Below, piece by piece: positions 8,386-18,336 of a DNA stretch of 64,000 bases (its first letter is position 1; each line of letters begins with the position of its first letter). Below the pieces are notes generated by a model. The model was given only the letters and a program-made list of their open reading frames with translations, was not told the DNA's origin and did no database searches. Position numbers and translations under genes: made by a program. The DNA is from Pedobacter schmidteae (GTDB lineage: Bacteria; Bacteroidota; Bacteroidia; Sphingobacteriales; Sphingobacteriaceae): assembly GCF_900564155.1 (NCBI RefSeq), contig NZ_LS999839.1, forward strand, positions 2,539,097-2,603,096, read 5' to 3'.

Positions 8386-9663
8386 TTACTTAAACCGTTC
8401 AAAAAAAGCACGTTCCAGCTCTTCTCTATGTGTTGGATGGGCCAGTTCAATCAATGCTTTGGCCCTTTGTTTTAAGCTTTTGCCAAACAGGTTTACTTTG
8501 CCATATTCGGTTACCACCCAGTGTACATGGCCCCTGGTAGTTACCACGCCCGCGCCCGGTTTAAGAAAAGGAACAATCCTGGAAATCCCTTTTGAAGTGA
8601 TAGAAGGCAAGGCGATAATTGGTTTCCCTCCTTCAGACAGGGAGGCACCGTGAATATAATCCATTTGTCCGCCAATACCTGAGTACTGATAGGTACCCAT
8701 CGAATCGGCACAAATCTGCCCCGTAAGGTCTATCTCAATAGCCGAGTTGATGGCCGTAACTTTAGGGTTTTGTCTGATGATGCTGGTATCATTGGCATAA
8801 GCAATGTCCATTACCCTTACACTTGGATTATCGTGCACAAAGTCGTACAGTTTCCGGGTACCTATCATAAATGAAGTAATTGACTTGCCTTTGTTTATTT
8901 TTTTGAGGCTATTGTTGATTACGCCGCTTTGAAGCAAAGGAATAACACCGTCCGATAGCATTTCAGTATGCAGGCCAAGGTTTTTATGTCCTGTAAGGTT
9001 TTTTAATACCTGGTCGGGAATCCCACCAATACCCAATTGTAAGGTTGCACCGTCTTCTACCAGATCGGCTACATGTTTGCCGATGGTTACAGTGGCTTCA
9101 TTTGTTTTTGCGGAATAGTCAACCTCCGGCAAGGCTACCTCCTGCCACACCATAGCATTAATTTTACTGATGTGCACAAAACCGTGCCCGTGCGTCCTGG
9201 GCATCTGCGGATTAAGTTGTGCGATGACATATTTTGCGGTGTCGACAGCGGCACGTGCAATATCTACTGAAGTGCCCAGAGTACAATAACCGTGCGCATC
9301 CGGTGGCGATACCTGGATCAAAGCCACATCAATCGGTAAAAAGCCTTCCTTAAATAGTTTGGGAATCTGGCTTAAAAAAACAGGTACGTAGTCGCCGTTC
9401 ATGCTGTTTACTACCGACCTGGTATTCTGGGAAACAAATAAAGAGTTAAAGAAAAAACTTTCCCGGTAAACAGGGTCGTTAAAATCAATATCTCCCAGCG
9501 TAGTGATGCTGGTGATTTCTACATCTTTAAGTTCCCGGTAGCGGTGCTGCAGGGCGTTGACCAGGTGAACGGGGGTAGCTGCGCTTCCGTGAATAAATAC
9601 CCTGTCGCCAGATTTCACAATTTGCATGGCCTGGCTGGCCGTAATATAGTTAATAGAATTCAT
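8386..9663 (-). CDS. Acetyl-CoA hydrolase/transferase family protein
   Basis: The 425-residue protein belongs to the family I CoA-transferase group that includes acetyl-CoA hydrolase and 4-hydroxybutyrate CoA-transferase. It has the glycine motif GIGGIPD (211-217) and the catalytic glutamate candidate E234 in GLHTEMLSDG. The ATG start gives the expected MNSINYITASQAMQIVKSGD beginning. The likely reaction is transfer of CoA between acetate and another short-chain acid, or hydrolysis of acetyl-CoA; the acceptor cannot be told from sequence. It stands alone on the minus strand, ends at the terminator shared with nosY, and is about 100 bases from the co-directional DUF4180 gene. Confidence 0.87.
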   Translation of the reverse strand: MNSINYITASQAMQIVKSGDRVFIHGSAATPVHLVNALQHRYRELKDVEITSITTLGDIDFNDPVYRESFFFNSLFVSQNTRSVVNSMNGDYVPVFLSQIPKLFKEGFLPIDVALIQVSPPDAHGYCTLGTSVDIARAAVDTAKYVIAQLNPQMPRTHGHGFVHISKINAMVWQEVALPEVDYSAKTNEATVTIGKHVADLVEDGATLQLGIGGIPDQVLKNLTGHKNLGLHTEMLSDGVIPLLQSGVINNSLKKINKGKSITSFMIGTRKLYDFVHDNPSVRVMDIAYANDTSIIRQNPKVTAINSAIEIDLTGQICADSMGTYQYSGIGGQMDYIHGASLSEGGKPIIALPSITSKGISRIVPFLKPGAGVVTTRGHVHWVVTEYGKVNLFGKSLKQRAKALIELAHPTHREELERAFFERFK

Positions 9664-9760
9664 GAGTTTAATGGACTATGTGAATAACAAAATTCCCGAT
9701 AATTCTTAACCAGTTAGTTGACCGGGATCATTTAAGCACTTGATACTCATCAGGAAGGTG

Positions 9761-10117
9761 CTAACTATGCTTTTCTTTTATCTGTTCCAGTGAGTTTAAA
9801 AAGTTAATTTGCCGGCCGTTGTTACTTTCATATATAAAATCTTTGATGGCCTTGCCCGGATATTTGTCAAATTCGCCAAGGATATACAGACGCATCCTGT
9901 AATTGGAAAATTTTTGCAGTATCTCCCCAGCGATCCCGGTCTTCAGATCAAAAAAGTCAGGTGTGATGTTTTTTTCGTGCAGGATCATCTGATCAAAGCC
10001 CTGGTAATAAAGGTCGCCCATAAGTTGTAGCCCGTCTTCAGTTGTGTGGATCAATATATCGTCGGCCGTGACTTCGGCTATTTTTGCGGTATTAAAGTGG
10101 TGCGTTGCTATGTTCAT
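9761..10117 (-). CDS. DUF4180 domain protein
   Basis: The 118-residue soluble protein matches the DUF4180 pattern well: a start with alternating beta strands, then GLQLMGDLYYQGFDQMILHE, NITPDFFDLKTGIAGEILQK, and a C-terminal DFIYESNNG. There is no signal peptide or membrane segment. Its function is not established. It lies upstream of and co-directional with the CoA-transferase gene, but a gap of about 100 bases makes co-transcription uncertain. Confidence 0.8.
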   Translation of the reverse strand: MNIATHHFNTAKIAEVTADDILIHTTEDGLQLMGDLYYQGFDQMILHEKNITPDFFDLKTGIAGEILQKFSNYRMRLYILGEFDKYPGKAIKDFIYESNNGRQINFLNSLEQIKEKHS

Positions 10118-10338
10118 AAGATGTTAGATGTGGGGTTAATGGTTCATATAATTTAATAGCCGGTATTGCATATTAGCTAATTTGGGAAGGTTTTTACGAT
10201 AAAGCAAATAAACCGCTAAGCAGGACGAAAAAAAGCTATATCCCGTTTATATTTTTTTGATCAGGTTTCTGAAAAAAGAATTACCTTAATGCTGGATTTC
10301 AGATCTGTCACATTATTAACCATTTAAACCAACCTAAA

Positions 10339-10710
10339 ATGAAAATTGTAAAATTTATTCTTTGCCTTCTTTTCGGATTGATGTTTATGAACGCAGGACT
10401 TAATAAATTCTTTAATTACATGCCTATGCCCAAATTGACACCGGCGCAAATGGATGTAATGGGGGCATTTATGAAGATAACCTGGTTAATGCCATTGGTA
10501 GGTGCCATAGAAACCCTGGGGGGTCTTTTGTTTATCATCCCTAAAACAAGGGCACTTGGTGCTATTGTTATTTTGCCGGTAATGGTTGGGATTATGTTGC
10601 ACAATACCTTGGTAGATCAAAGTGGTTTAATGATTGCGTTACCATTGTTTGCCATCAACCTATGGATAATTGGAGACAATTGGGGAAAATATAAACAAAT
10701 GGTGTCTTAG
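10339..10710 (+). CDS. DoxX-like small membrane protein
   Basis: The 123-residue protein has four predicted membrane helices and the pattern of the DoxX/DoxD-like superfamily: LMFMNAGLNKFF near the N-terminus, a central PLVGAIETLGGLLFI helix and a PVMVGIMLHN segment. Members are small inner-membrane proteins, in some cases linked to redox or thiol metabolism; no specific role can be assigned here. The 220 bases upstream carry no gene. The next gene starts 33 bases downstream and could be co-transcribed. Confidence 0.75.
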   Translation: MKIVKFILCLLFGLMFMNAGLNKFFNYMPMPKLTPAQMDVMGAFMKITWLMPLVGAIETLGGLLFIIPKTRALGAIVILPVMVGIMLHNTLVDQSGLMIALPLFAINLWIIGDNWGKYKQMVS

Positions 10711-10743
10711 CGGAATCATGACAAACTTACTATCTTAGCCTTA

Positions 10744-11172
10744 ATGAAAGGAATTAAGCTAGGGTATCTGAGTTTGTTTTTGGTGATTTTTGGATGTAGT
10801 AATGGTAGGGTTGACCGGGTTGACTCTAAAACGGTGTACCGTGCTATTGATAAAAATGATACGGCTACTTTGAGCCTGCGGCTGAGGGATCAGGATTTTG
10901 ATGGACAGCTGGAAATAAATTACCATAATCTTTATACGGATTCTGGTGGGGTAACCGGAATTGTAAAAGGAGATACATTGAAAGGTACCTACCGTTTTCA
11001 GCATTATGGAATAGAAACCTGGCGTAGCATTCCGATAGCCATATTGAAAAAAGATGATCAGCTGATTATGGGCTCGGGTGCTATGGAAATTTATATAGGT
11101 ATGACTTATTTCAAAAAAAATGCCCAAATTGACTATCAAAACCCAAAGTTTGTATTTAAAAAAGTTAAATAA
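10744..11172 (+). CDS. Small hypothetical lipoprotein
   Basis: The 142-residue protein starts with a lipoprotein signal ending at C18 (LVIFGC). The rest is beta-strand-rich, alternating charged and hydrophobic residues (TLSLRLRDQDFDGQLEINYH), with GIVKGDTLKGTYRFQHYGIE in the middle. I do not recognise a named family, but the pattern recalls small Bacteroidetes lipoproteins with a lipocalin-like or beta-barrel fold. It is four bases upstream of the cyclophilin gene, so the two are probably translated from one message. Confidence 0.7.
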   Translation: MKGIKLGYLSLFLVIFGCSNGRVDRVDSKTVYRAIDKNDTATLSLRLRDQDFDGQLEINYHNLYTDSGGVTGIVKGDTLKGTYRFQHYGIETWRSIPIAILKKDDQLIMGSGAMEIYIGMTYFKKNAQIDYQNPKFVFKKVK

Positions 11173-11176
11173 ACCC

Positions 11177-11851
11177 ATGAAAATATTTGGATTTTTGTTC
11201 GTTTTTGTATGGTTCGTTACGTTTGCAAAAGCACAAACGGTTTTTGTAGATTTTGCCACCAACAAAGGAAATATTACAGTGATGCTGTACGATGAAACCC
11301 CAAAACACAGAGATATGTTTTTGGATGCTATAAAACATGGTATTTATAAAAATGCCGAATTTAACAGGGTAATTAAATCCTTTGTAAGTCAGGGTGGTCT
11401 GTTGGATGATACCATTTTAAACCGGGAAAAAAGACATCCAAAGCACCTTACCTTTAGGTTGCCTGCCGAGATTAAACCTTCACTTTTCCATAAAAAGGGC
11501 GCTTTGGGAGCCGGTAGGGATGACAATCCGGAAAAGGCATCTTATTATTCGCAGATTTATCTGGTAGAAGGAAAGAAGCAAACGGATGCACAGCTGGATG
11601 CCATTGAGCAGAAAAAGAACAGGAAAATTCCTGCAGCCCAAAGAGAGATTTATAAAACCATAGGGGGCACGCCACACCTTGATCAGGACTATACGGTGTT
11701 TGGAGAAATAGTAGCTGGGATGGACGTGGCCGAGGCCATCAATCAGGTTGCTACAGATAAAAATGATGTGCCGCTTAGCCCGGTAGTTTTTAATGCGAAG
11801 GTACTGTCAAAGCAAGGGGCCTTAAAATTACGTAGAAAGCTAAAGCTGTAG
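11177..11851 (+). CDS. Periplasmic cyclophilin-type peptidyl-prolyl cis-trans isomerase
   Basis: The protein has a signal peptide (MKIFGFLFVFVWFVTFAKA) and then a cyclophilin domain: VFVDFATNKGNITVMLYDE, FNRVIKSFVSQGG around the active-site arginine (FNRVI), GALGAGRDDNPEKAS, and a C-terminal YTVFGEIVAGMDVAEAI. A lysine-rich insertion (about residues 130-160) separates the two halves; such insertions are common in Bacteroidetes cyclophilins. The ATG at 11177 is chosen because it begins the signal peptide; an in-frame ATG at 11120 lies inside the previous gene. It should catalyse proline isomerisation during folding of exported proteins. Confidence 0.85.
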   Translation: MKIFGFLFVFVWFVTFAKAQTVFVDFATNKGNITVMLYDETPKHRDMFLDAIKHGIYKNAEFNRVIKSFVSQGGLLDDTILNREKRHPKHLTFRLPAEIKPSLFHKKGALGAGRDDNPEKASYYSQIYLVEGKKQTDAQLDAIEQKKNRKIPAAQREIYKTIGGTPHLDQDYTVFGEIVAGMDVAEAINQVATDKNDVPLSPVVFNAKVLSKQGALKLRRKLKL

Positions 11852-11911
11852 GTAACCAGATTTTTTCAATAAAATTATCAGAGTTTAGGGTAAAAAATTA
11901 CGCTTATCGTC

Positions 11912-12484
11912 TTAGCTTAGAATCAATTCCACTTTCTCTTTTAAAACATGTAGTACATCTTCCTTAAACCACTGATTTTTCTTTTGCCAAATATTATTTC
12001 GGGGTGACGGATGTGGTAAGGGAATGTAGTCTGGCAGGTATTCTTTGTAATTTCTTACTGTTTCTGTTAGCGTTTTTCTTAAATCATTTTTTAAGTAGTA
12101 ATTCTGAGCGTACTGTCCAATCAGCAAGGTCAATTTTACTTCCGGGATTAGCTCAAAAATCCGTTGATGCCATAAGGGGGCACATTCTTGTCTGGGGGGC
12201 AAATCACCAGATTTTCCCGTCCCGGGAAAACAAAAGCCCATTGGGATGAGCGCAAATAGTTTTTCATCATAAAATGCCTCTTTACTTACGCCCAACCATT
12301 CTCTTAAATTGTTACCGCTTGCATCGTCCCAGGGGATACCGCTATTCTGAACTTTTTGCCCGGGTGCCTGTCCTATGATGACAACCTTTGACGACTTACT
12401 GAATTGAATTATAGGCTTTGGAGCATTAGGTAAAAATTCCTGGCAAACGGTACAGTTTCTAATTTCTGAAAGTAATTTATCCAT
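11912..12484 (-). CDS. Uracil-DNA glycosylase family protein
   Basis: The 190-residue protein carries the two family motifs: GQAPG (residues 38-42) in the first active-site loop and HPSPRN (from H158) in the leucine-loop region. It has an N-terminal CTVC pair but not the four cysteines of the iron-sulfur family 4/5 enzymes, so it fits the smaller group of UDG-like proteins often annotated only as family members. The expected activity is removal of uracil or other damaged bases from DNA. ATG 12484 is preferred; an upstream in-frame start at 12613 would place the 12564-12585 terminator inside the coding region. Confidence 0.8.
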   Translation of the reverse strand: MDKLLSEIRNCTVCQEFLPNAPKPIIQFSKSSKVVIIGQAPGQKVQNSGIPWDDASGNNLREWLGVSKEAFYDEKLFALIPMGFCFPGTGKSGDLPPRQECAPLWHQRIFELIPEVKLTLLIGQYAQNYYLKNDLRKTLTETVRNYKEYLPDYIPLPHPSPRNNIWQKKNQWFKEDVLHVLKEKVELILS

Positions 12485-12552
12485 GGTGTGGATTTTTAGG
12501 AAACAATATTGTTCATTGTTCGTAAAGATAGCCACATAACAATTAATGCCAG

Positions 12553-12585
12553 ATAAAAAAAAGCCAGGAACCATATGGTTCCTGG
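12553..12585 (-). terminator. Rho-independent terminator after the TlpA-like gene
   Basis: A perfect 9-bp stem CCAGGAACC / GGTTCCTGG (12564-12585, loop ATAT) is followed on the minus strand by a run of T residues (complement of the A-run at about 12555-12562). It lies about 50 bases after the stop of the minus-strand TlpA-like gene and ends that transcription unit. Confidence 0.82.
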
Positions 12586-12633
12586 TCTTTTCATTGATCA
12601 ATACAGAAGGCAAATTGTTTAAAGCAGCGGAAG

Positions 12634-13170
12634 CTATTTAATCAACCGATCAATAGCGGCTAACATCCCTTTAAACTCCTTTTCGTCATACAAGCGGGTC
12701 AGATAAACAATTTTACCTTCGCGGTCTATCACGATATTACGGGTTACGCCACTTTTTTTATCGGCAAAGCGCCCAAAAATATCCGCACCGGGATCCAGCG
12801 CAAGTGGATAGGTAATCTTCATATCTTTTGCAAATTTCTGTACCACAGCAAGAGGCTCATCGCGGTCTACACCAATCAGCACTAAGCCTTTATCCTTGTA
12901 AGCTTGCCATACATCCTTTTCCAGATGTGGCATTTCTTCGCGACAAACCACACACCAGCTGGCGGTAAATTGCAGTACCACCACTTTCCCTCTCAGTTTG
13001 GCCAAAGAAGTGGTTTCGCCATTGACCAAAACCAGTTTAAAATCGTCCGGAGCTTTATCGCCTACTTTTACGATATAGCCACGTGCATCGGGTTTGGCTT
13101 GCTGCGCCATTGCCAGGATTGGCAACAGGCACAGCAAAAAAATCAATAATCTTTTCATAACGGTATTCAT
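12634..13170 (-). CDS. TlpA-like periplasmic thioredoxin-fold protein
   Basis: The 178-residue protein has a signal peptide (about residues 1-22, ending LAMAQQ) and an AhpC/TSA-Redoxin/TlpA domain with the redox motif CVVC (C73, C76) in TASWCVVCREEMPHLE. A cis-proline-type segment follows (SGVTRNIVIDREGKIVYL). It probably reduces or isomerises thiols in periplasmic proteins. It is the last gene of the minus-strand sigma-fecR-susC-susD unit, 13 bases from the susD stop, and a strong terminator follows. TlpA-like genes are often found next to SusCD pairs in Bacteroidetes. Met5 is an alternative start. Confidence 0.87.
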   Translation of the reverse strand: MNTVMKRLLIFLLCLLPILAMAQQAKPDARGYIVKVGDKAPDDFKLVLVNGETTSLAKLRGKVVVLQFTASWCVVCREEMPHLEKDVWQAYKDKGLVLIGVDRDEPLAVVQKFAKDMKITYPLALDPGADIFGRFADKKSGVTRNIVIDREGKIVYLTRLYDEKEFKGMLAAIDRLIK

Positions 13171-13183
13171 TTATACTAAGATT

Positions 13184-14731
13184 TTATTTATTCCACCATA
13201 AGGCAGTTGTAATCACATCATCACCCTGTGCGGCCAATGCCTGTTGGTAATTGCTTTTGTTTACACTTTGTTCTTTAACAGGATAATACATGCGCTTAGG
13301 AATGCCATCCCCAAAAATGGGCTTAAATGTATAAATTGTAGTCCCGGTGGGGGTAACTCTGGTCCACACCACATCATTAGGTTTCACTAAAAACAATGGG
13401 TAGCCCGTGCGGCGAATCTCCGACCAGGCTTCCAGTCCCTGCGTATATAATGCAAAGTATTTTTGCGTCAGTACCCTTTCCTTGGTGGCTGCTGGAAGCG
13501 CGTTGGCATAAGTTTGTGCTGCAGGATCGGCAATACCCCAACGGGTTAACGAGGCCACTACACCTTTTTTGTATTCGCTATCGCTCCAGTTCTGGTATTC
13601 GGAAATCAAAAAGGCTACCTCGGCGTATTCCTGCAACACTTCGCTAAAATCGGCCGCATTAACTAATGCCCCTGGTAAACTGATGTCGGCTGGACCGTTT
13701 AATCCGGCTGCATCCAGTGGTAAACCATAAGGCTGACCTATGTACTGGTTGTTTTTGTTAGGCAAGGCATAAATTGGCAGCCGCGGATCGGAAGTAGTAA
13801 AAGGACCTAATTCTCCTTTTAAAGAATTGATCAGGATGTGCGATACCGCAAAATCCTTACGGTTGGCGGTAACGGTGGCCCTGTAAAGCGGTGCTTCATT
13901 TGGCGCTCCGGTACTGTATTTAAAGGCTGCGTTGTGCGCATTTGAAGTGAATACACCTTGTGCCAGTGCATCGGCAAAATGTTGCTGCGAAAGGGTAGGA
14001 AGTTTGGTACGGATGCGTGTAGCCAGGCGTAAGCGCAAAGAGTTGGCAAACCTTGCCCAGTTCTCGTTATTCCCTTTGTAAATCACATCGGCTGTTCCAA
14101 AAGTATTGGCCGACGAGTATTTCCATAGGGTATCTGCTGCCTGATCCAGTTCCTGCAACAGATCGGTATAGATCTTTTCCTGAGTAGCATACTTAGGCGT
14201 ATAGTTGTCAGGATTTTGCTGCAAGGCTTCAAAAGAAGGATCATTACCGGCGTACGATTGATAAGGAATATTTCCGAATACATCGCTTAGCGAATGAAAA
14301 GTAAAGGCTTTCAATACCCGGCAAACCGCAATCTGATTGGCGTTGGTGCCGGCAACGGAACCTGCCGAAGCAATAGCTTTAGTAGCCGGATCGCTGTTGA
14401 GTTTAATGATTTCATTCAGGTTATTGAGCGCCTTAAAAGCATCAGCCCAGTAGCGGTCAGAATAATTGCGTGGAATGTCATAACGACTTTGATCGGTATA
14501 AATATTCTGACTATAATATTGCGAAAACAACATAGTGCCATTCAGCGAAAAATCAAGGTGCCTGATGTTGTCCATGATCTGCTTTTCGGCTGATAAAATA
14601 AGTGTTGGGGTAGGCACGTTTGATGGCCTGTTCGGATCTATATTAATCTCTGCCAGCTTATCATCGCTGCAGGAAACCAATGCAGAAAGTGAAAACAGGG
14701 CTAAGGCAGTTATTTTGTTATAAAAATTCAT
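13184..14731 (-). CDS. SusD/RagB-like surface lipoprotein (SusD-like_2 type)
   Basis: The 515-residue lipoprotein has a signal ending at SLSALVSC, then the early motif DPNRPSNVPTPTLILSAEKQ that is typical of the SusD-like_2 group, and a mostly helical TPR-like body (VCRVLKAFTFHSLSDVFGNIPY). The C-terminal part has the usual conserved GDGIPKRMYYPVKEQSVN segment. It is the substrate-binding lid of the outer-membrane transporter encoded by the susC gene 17 bases upstream. The substrate is not evident; with TlpA and no glycoside hydrolase beside it, it need not be a polysaccharide. Confidence 0.92.
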   Translation of the reverse strand: MNFYNKITALALFSLSALVSCSDDKLAEINIDPNRPSNVPTPTLILSAEKQIMDNIRHLDFSLNGTMLFSQYYSQNIYTDQSRYDIPRNYSDRYWADAFKALNNLNEIIKLNSDPATKAIASAGSVAGTNANQIAVCRVLKAFTFHSLSDVFGNIPYQSYAGNDPSFEALQQNPDNYTPKYATQEKIYTDLLQELDQAADTLWKYSSANTFGTADVIYKGNNENWARFANSLRLRLATRIRTKLPTLSQQHFADALAQGVFTSNAHNAAFKYSTGAPNEAPLYRATVTANRKDFAVSHILINSLKGELGPFTTSDPRLPIYALPNKNNQYIGQPYGLPLDAAGLNGPADISLPGALVNAADFSEVLQEYAEVAFLISEYQNWSDSEYKKGVVASLTRWGIADPAAQTYANALPAATKERVLTQKYFALYTQGLEAWSEIRRTGYPLFLVKPNDVVWTRVTPTGTTIYTFKPIFGDGIPKRMYYPVKEQSVNKSNYQQALAAQGDDVITTALWWNK

Positions 14732-14748
14732 CTGAGTAAAATTTTAGG

Positions 14749-17700
14749 TTAAAACTTAACACTTACATTTAAACCATAGGTAATAGGAACGGGAATGTTA
14801 CCACCCTCAATTCCCTGAACGTTGCCGCTGCTATTGGTAAACTCCGGATCAATGTACTTGCTTTTGGTATAGATGTTCCAAAGGTTTCTGCCATATAGGG
14901 TAACACCGACAGAACGAACGGCACTGCTTTTCTTCAGATCAAAAGTATAACCTAAGGTCAATTCTCTTAATTTGATGTATGACGCATCAAAAACACTAAA
15001 AGCTGTTGGTCCGCTATATTCATTTCTGGCCCAGTTTAAAGCCGAAATACGGGTGTCGTTTTTAGTAGGATTGGTAACGGTGTATGTCCCGTCTGGGTGA
15101 AATACCACATTGGCTTTAACACCGTCTACAATGGTACCTGTTTCTCTGATGCCATTTGCAGCAGTACGGTCTAACACGCCCGAATACATCCCTACTTTGT
15201 AAGTCTGCGAGAAGAAGCTACCGCCCATCCGGCCATCAATAAGGAAGCCTAAACGCAGTTTTTTGTAACTGAAGCTGTTCTGGAAACCAAACAGATAATC
15301 GGGCAGTACACTACCCAAAGGTACCAATTGCGAAGTCTTAAGGTAAGTACCGTCGGCTTGCACTACACGTTGTCCATCTGGCGCGTATACAAAATCATAG
15401 CCCATGATCTGTCCGTAAGGTTTGCCTTCCTGGGCCACAGTAGTAACCAGCAGGTTGCTGAGTTCCAGCGTGCTTACCCCTTGCTCCAGTTTAACCACCT
15501 TATTGCGGTTGCGCGACCAGTTGATGGTACTGTTCCACTCAAAATTGCCGGTTTTTACCGGAGTACCGTTTAATGTTACTTCAATACCGTTGTTGTTGAT
15601 CCGTCCGGCATTCAATACTTTATTATCATAGCCAAAAGCTGCTGATACCGGCACGGCCAGGATCTGGTTGCGACTGTTGTTGTTGTAATAAGTAACGTCT
15701 AAGCCTAAGCGGTTTTTGAACATCTGTATGCTCAAGCCCGTCTCTACCGATGAAGTGATTTCGGGTTTCAGCAAAGGATTGTTTAAAGTGCCTGGCAAAC
15801 GGTAAGAAGTACCTCCATTAAAAGGCTGCTGCGCATCGTAAACCTTCGCCAATTGATAAGGGTCTGTACCATTGCCCACCTCGGCCCAGCCCAGACGAAC
15901 TTTGGCAAAATCTAACCATTCCTGTTTTTTGATGCCCGGTATTTCGCTAAACACAAAACTTCCGGTAATGGATGGGTAGAAGAAGGAGTTACTGGCGACA
16001 GGAAGAGTCGACGACCAGTCGTTGCGTAAAGTTCCATCCAGGTATAACATGCCTTTCCATGCAGCCGAGAAACTACCGAACAATGAATACACCTGCAGGT
16101 GGTAGTTGGCGTTGTTGTTTAATACCGTAGGTGCATTTTTAAGGTTGTAATACAGCGGAATAATAAGTCCACCTTGTGTGGTTCCATCAATTACCCGACG
16201 TTTCATGTTTCTGATGTTTCCACCGGCATTACCCGAAAGCGAGAAATCACTCCATGTTTTTTTGGCAGAAGCCAAAAACTCATAGTTGAACTCATTAAAA
16301 TGCTGACTATAGTCCTGGTATTGCGACTGAGAACGTGAATATACCGCTATACGGTCCTGATATTCTGAAGTGTACACGTCAGCATGTACTTTACCCGTTA
16401 GTTTTAGCCAGTTGTTGGCATCCACTGTAAAACCAACATTTCCATAAAGCCGGTCGCGGTTCTCTTCCAGATAGCTCTCGTAGGCCGACCAGTATGGGTT
16501 GTCAATAAAACGTGTGGCTTCACCTGCCGGGGTATTCTGATAGTTTGTTCTGTTCCATGCGCGTGGTGTGCCATCAGCCCTTTTGTATTCACTTAAGCGT
16601 TTGTAGTCAACCTGTACGCCACCCCATTGGAAGGCTTCCAGCATAATGTTGCGGTTGGAAGCACCGGTCCATGGTCGGCCCAAAGCATTGTTCTTAACAT
16701 AATTCAGGTTGCTGAATACATTTACAATTCCCATTTGTGTAGAACCCGAAAAATTCAGGGAATTACGATGCATACTGGCATTGGGTACTGTTCCCCTTAC
16801 ATTTTTATTGGTGTACGACAAACGATAAGTAGTTAATCCGTTGGATCCACTAACTGCAATATTGTTGGTATTGGCTATCCCGGTGCGGAAAAAGTAATTT
16901 ACATCATCCTTTGGATATACCCATGGTTGTGGGTTCAGGTAGTCGGCCGGATATTCCGGATCCAGGTTATACCAATGCAGCACTGGTGTACCATCCAGTT
17001 TTGGCCCCCAGCTTTCATCAGATGCATAATCCACAATGTTATATTCCTTGCCCGCAATGGTTGCTTTGGCAAATGTTGGTGCGTAGCCCTGACCATATAA
17101 ATGCTGTCTGGTTGGCAACCGCACAATATTTTCAAAATCAATACCACTGTTTAGTGTAATGTCGAACTTATCCTTTTTACTTCCTTTTTTTGTCGTGATC
17201 AGGATAACCCCATTAGCAGCCCTCGAGCCATACAGGGCAGCAGAAGAAGGCCCCTTTAGTACCGAAATATTTTCAATGTCATCCGGGTTCAAATCCTGAA
17301 TTAAACTCCCCACATCTTTACCGGCACTTCCTTCAATGGTCGAATTGGTATTCAAGTCGGTATTGTCAATAGGTGTTCCATCAATTACATATAGGGGCTG
17401 GTTATTACCCTTTATGGAATTGATACCGCGCAACAATACCCGTGTTGATCCACCCATATTACCTCCGGCAGAAATCACCTGTAAACCGGATACTTTACCC
17501 GAAATGGCACTCAGTGCATTGGTCGGTCGTGTGGTCAGTTCCTCCGATTTCACTTCCTGCACGGCATAACCCAGTGCTTTTTTCTCGCGCGAGATGCCCA
17601 TGGCTGTAACCACTACTTCACTTAATCCTGATTGTGCCGACTGTAGCACAATTTTTCCCATGTTGCCATTTGCCTTTATCTGGCGATTGACGAAGCCCAG

Positions 17701-18252
17701 GTAAGAAATCTCCAGTACAGCACCTTCATTTACGTCTTTTAACGTAAATACGCCATTGGCATCGGTTATGGTTACCTTGGTGCTGCCTTTTACCCTTACC
17801 GTAGCGCCAGGCAAAGGCATGCCTAATGTATCCACAACCTTTCCGGTAATGGGTTCCTGCACGGCTGCTGCTTTTGCTGCCTCCTGCTTTTCTTTTTCCA
17901 TAATGATCACCATTTTGTCGGTGATTTTATAGGTGAAAGTCTGGTTTTCAAAGCATTTCTCCAGGGCTTCGTTTAAGGTTACATTTTTGACATGAATAGA
18001 TACCGGCTTTGCTTTTACAATAAGTGCATTGTTGTAAAAGAAGTCGTAACCGCTTTGCATACGGATTTCTTTAATCACCTGGTTAAGGCTGCTGTTGGTT
18101 CTGTCCAGCGTAATTCTTTGTGCGAATACATCTTTGGCTGATACCTGTAACATGGTCAGTAAGATGAAAAATATAGATAAGTTGATCCGCATGATGAGTT
18201 TTCGTTTAATACTGTGGTTTTCGCCACGTTCAACGTTTAGGTAAAAAATCAT
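14749..18252 (-). CDS. SusC/RagA-type TonB-dependent outer-membrane receptor with STN domain
   Basis: The protein of up to 1167 residues has, in order, a signal peptide, a secretin/TonB N-terminal (STN) domain (TLDRTNSSLNQVIKEIRMQS), a carboxypeptidase-regulatory-like beta sandwich (ITGKVVDTLGMPLPGATVRV), a plug domain with ALSAISGKVSGLQVISAGG and a large beta-barrel ending in an aromatic residue (NVSVKF). The STN domain marks it as a signalling receptor that talks to the FecR anti-sigma encoded just upstream. ATG 18192 (MRINLSIFF) starts the signal peptide directly; the longer start at 18252 gives an N-terminal extension seen in many relatives, so the choice is open. Confidence 0.95.
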   Translation of the reverse strand: MIFYLNVERGENHSIKRKLIMRINLSIFFILLTMLQVSAKDVFAQRITLDRTNSSLNQVIKEIRMQSGYDFFYNNALIVKAKPVSIHVKNVTLNEALEKCFENQTFTYKITDKMVIIMEKEKQEAAKAAAVQEPITGKVVDTLGMPLPGATVRVKGSTKVTITDANGVFTLKDVNEGAVLEISYLGFVNRQIKANGNMGKIVLQSAQSGLSEVVVTAMGISREKKALGYAVQEVKSEELTTRPTNALSAISGKVSGLQVISAGGNMGGSTRVLLRGINSIKGNNQPLYVIDGTPIDNTDLNTNSTIEGSAGKDVGSLIQDLNPDDIENISVLKGPSSAALYGSRAANGVILITTKKGSKKDKFDITLNSGIDFENIVRLPTRQHLYGQGYAPTFAKATIAGKEYNIVDYASDESWGPKLDGTPVLHWYNLDPEYPADYLNPQPWVYPKDDVNYFFRTGIANTNNIAVSGSNGLTTYRLSYTNKNVRGTVPNASMHRNSLNFSGSTQMGIVNVFSNLNYVKNNALGRPWTGASNRNIMLEAFQWGGVQVDYKRLSEYKRADGTPRAWNRTNYQNTPAGEATRFIDNPYWSAYESYLEENRDRLYGNVGFTVDANNWLKLTGKVHADVYTSEYQDRIAVYSRSQSQYQDYSQHFNEFNYEFLASAKKTWSDFSLSGNAGGNIRNMKRRVIDGTTQGGLIIPLYYNLKNAPTVLNNNANYHLQVYSLFGSFSAAWKGMLYLDGTLRNDWSSTLPVASNSFFYPSITGSFVFSEIPGIKKQEWLDFAKVRLGWAEVGNGTDPYQLAKVYDAQQPFNGGTSYRLPGTLNNPLLKPEITSSVETGLSIQMFKNRLGLDVTYYNNNSRNQILAVPVSAAFGYDNKVLNAGRINNNGIEVTLNGTPVKTGNFEWNSTINWSRNRNKVVKLEQGVSTLELSNLLVTTVAQEGKPYGQIMGYDFVYAPDGQRVVQADGTYLKTSQLVPLGSVLPDYLFGFQNSFSYKKLRLGFLIDGRMGGSFFSQTYKVGMYSGVLDRTAANGIRETGTIVDGVKANVVFHPDGTYTVTNPTKNDTRISALNWARNEYSGPTAFSVFDASYIKLRELTLGYTFDLKKSSAVRSVGVTLYGRNLWNIYTKSKYIDPEFTNSSGNVQGIEGGNIPVPITYGLNVSVKF

Positions 18253-18336
18253 ACATTTGATAGTTAGGGTTTAGATAATTTCGATTACATATGAATTCCG
18301 CTTAAGCCGCGGATTTTTTTGACCCTTTCAATTTCG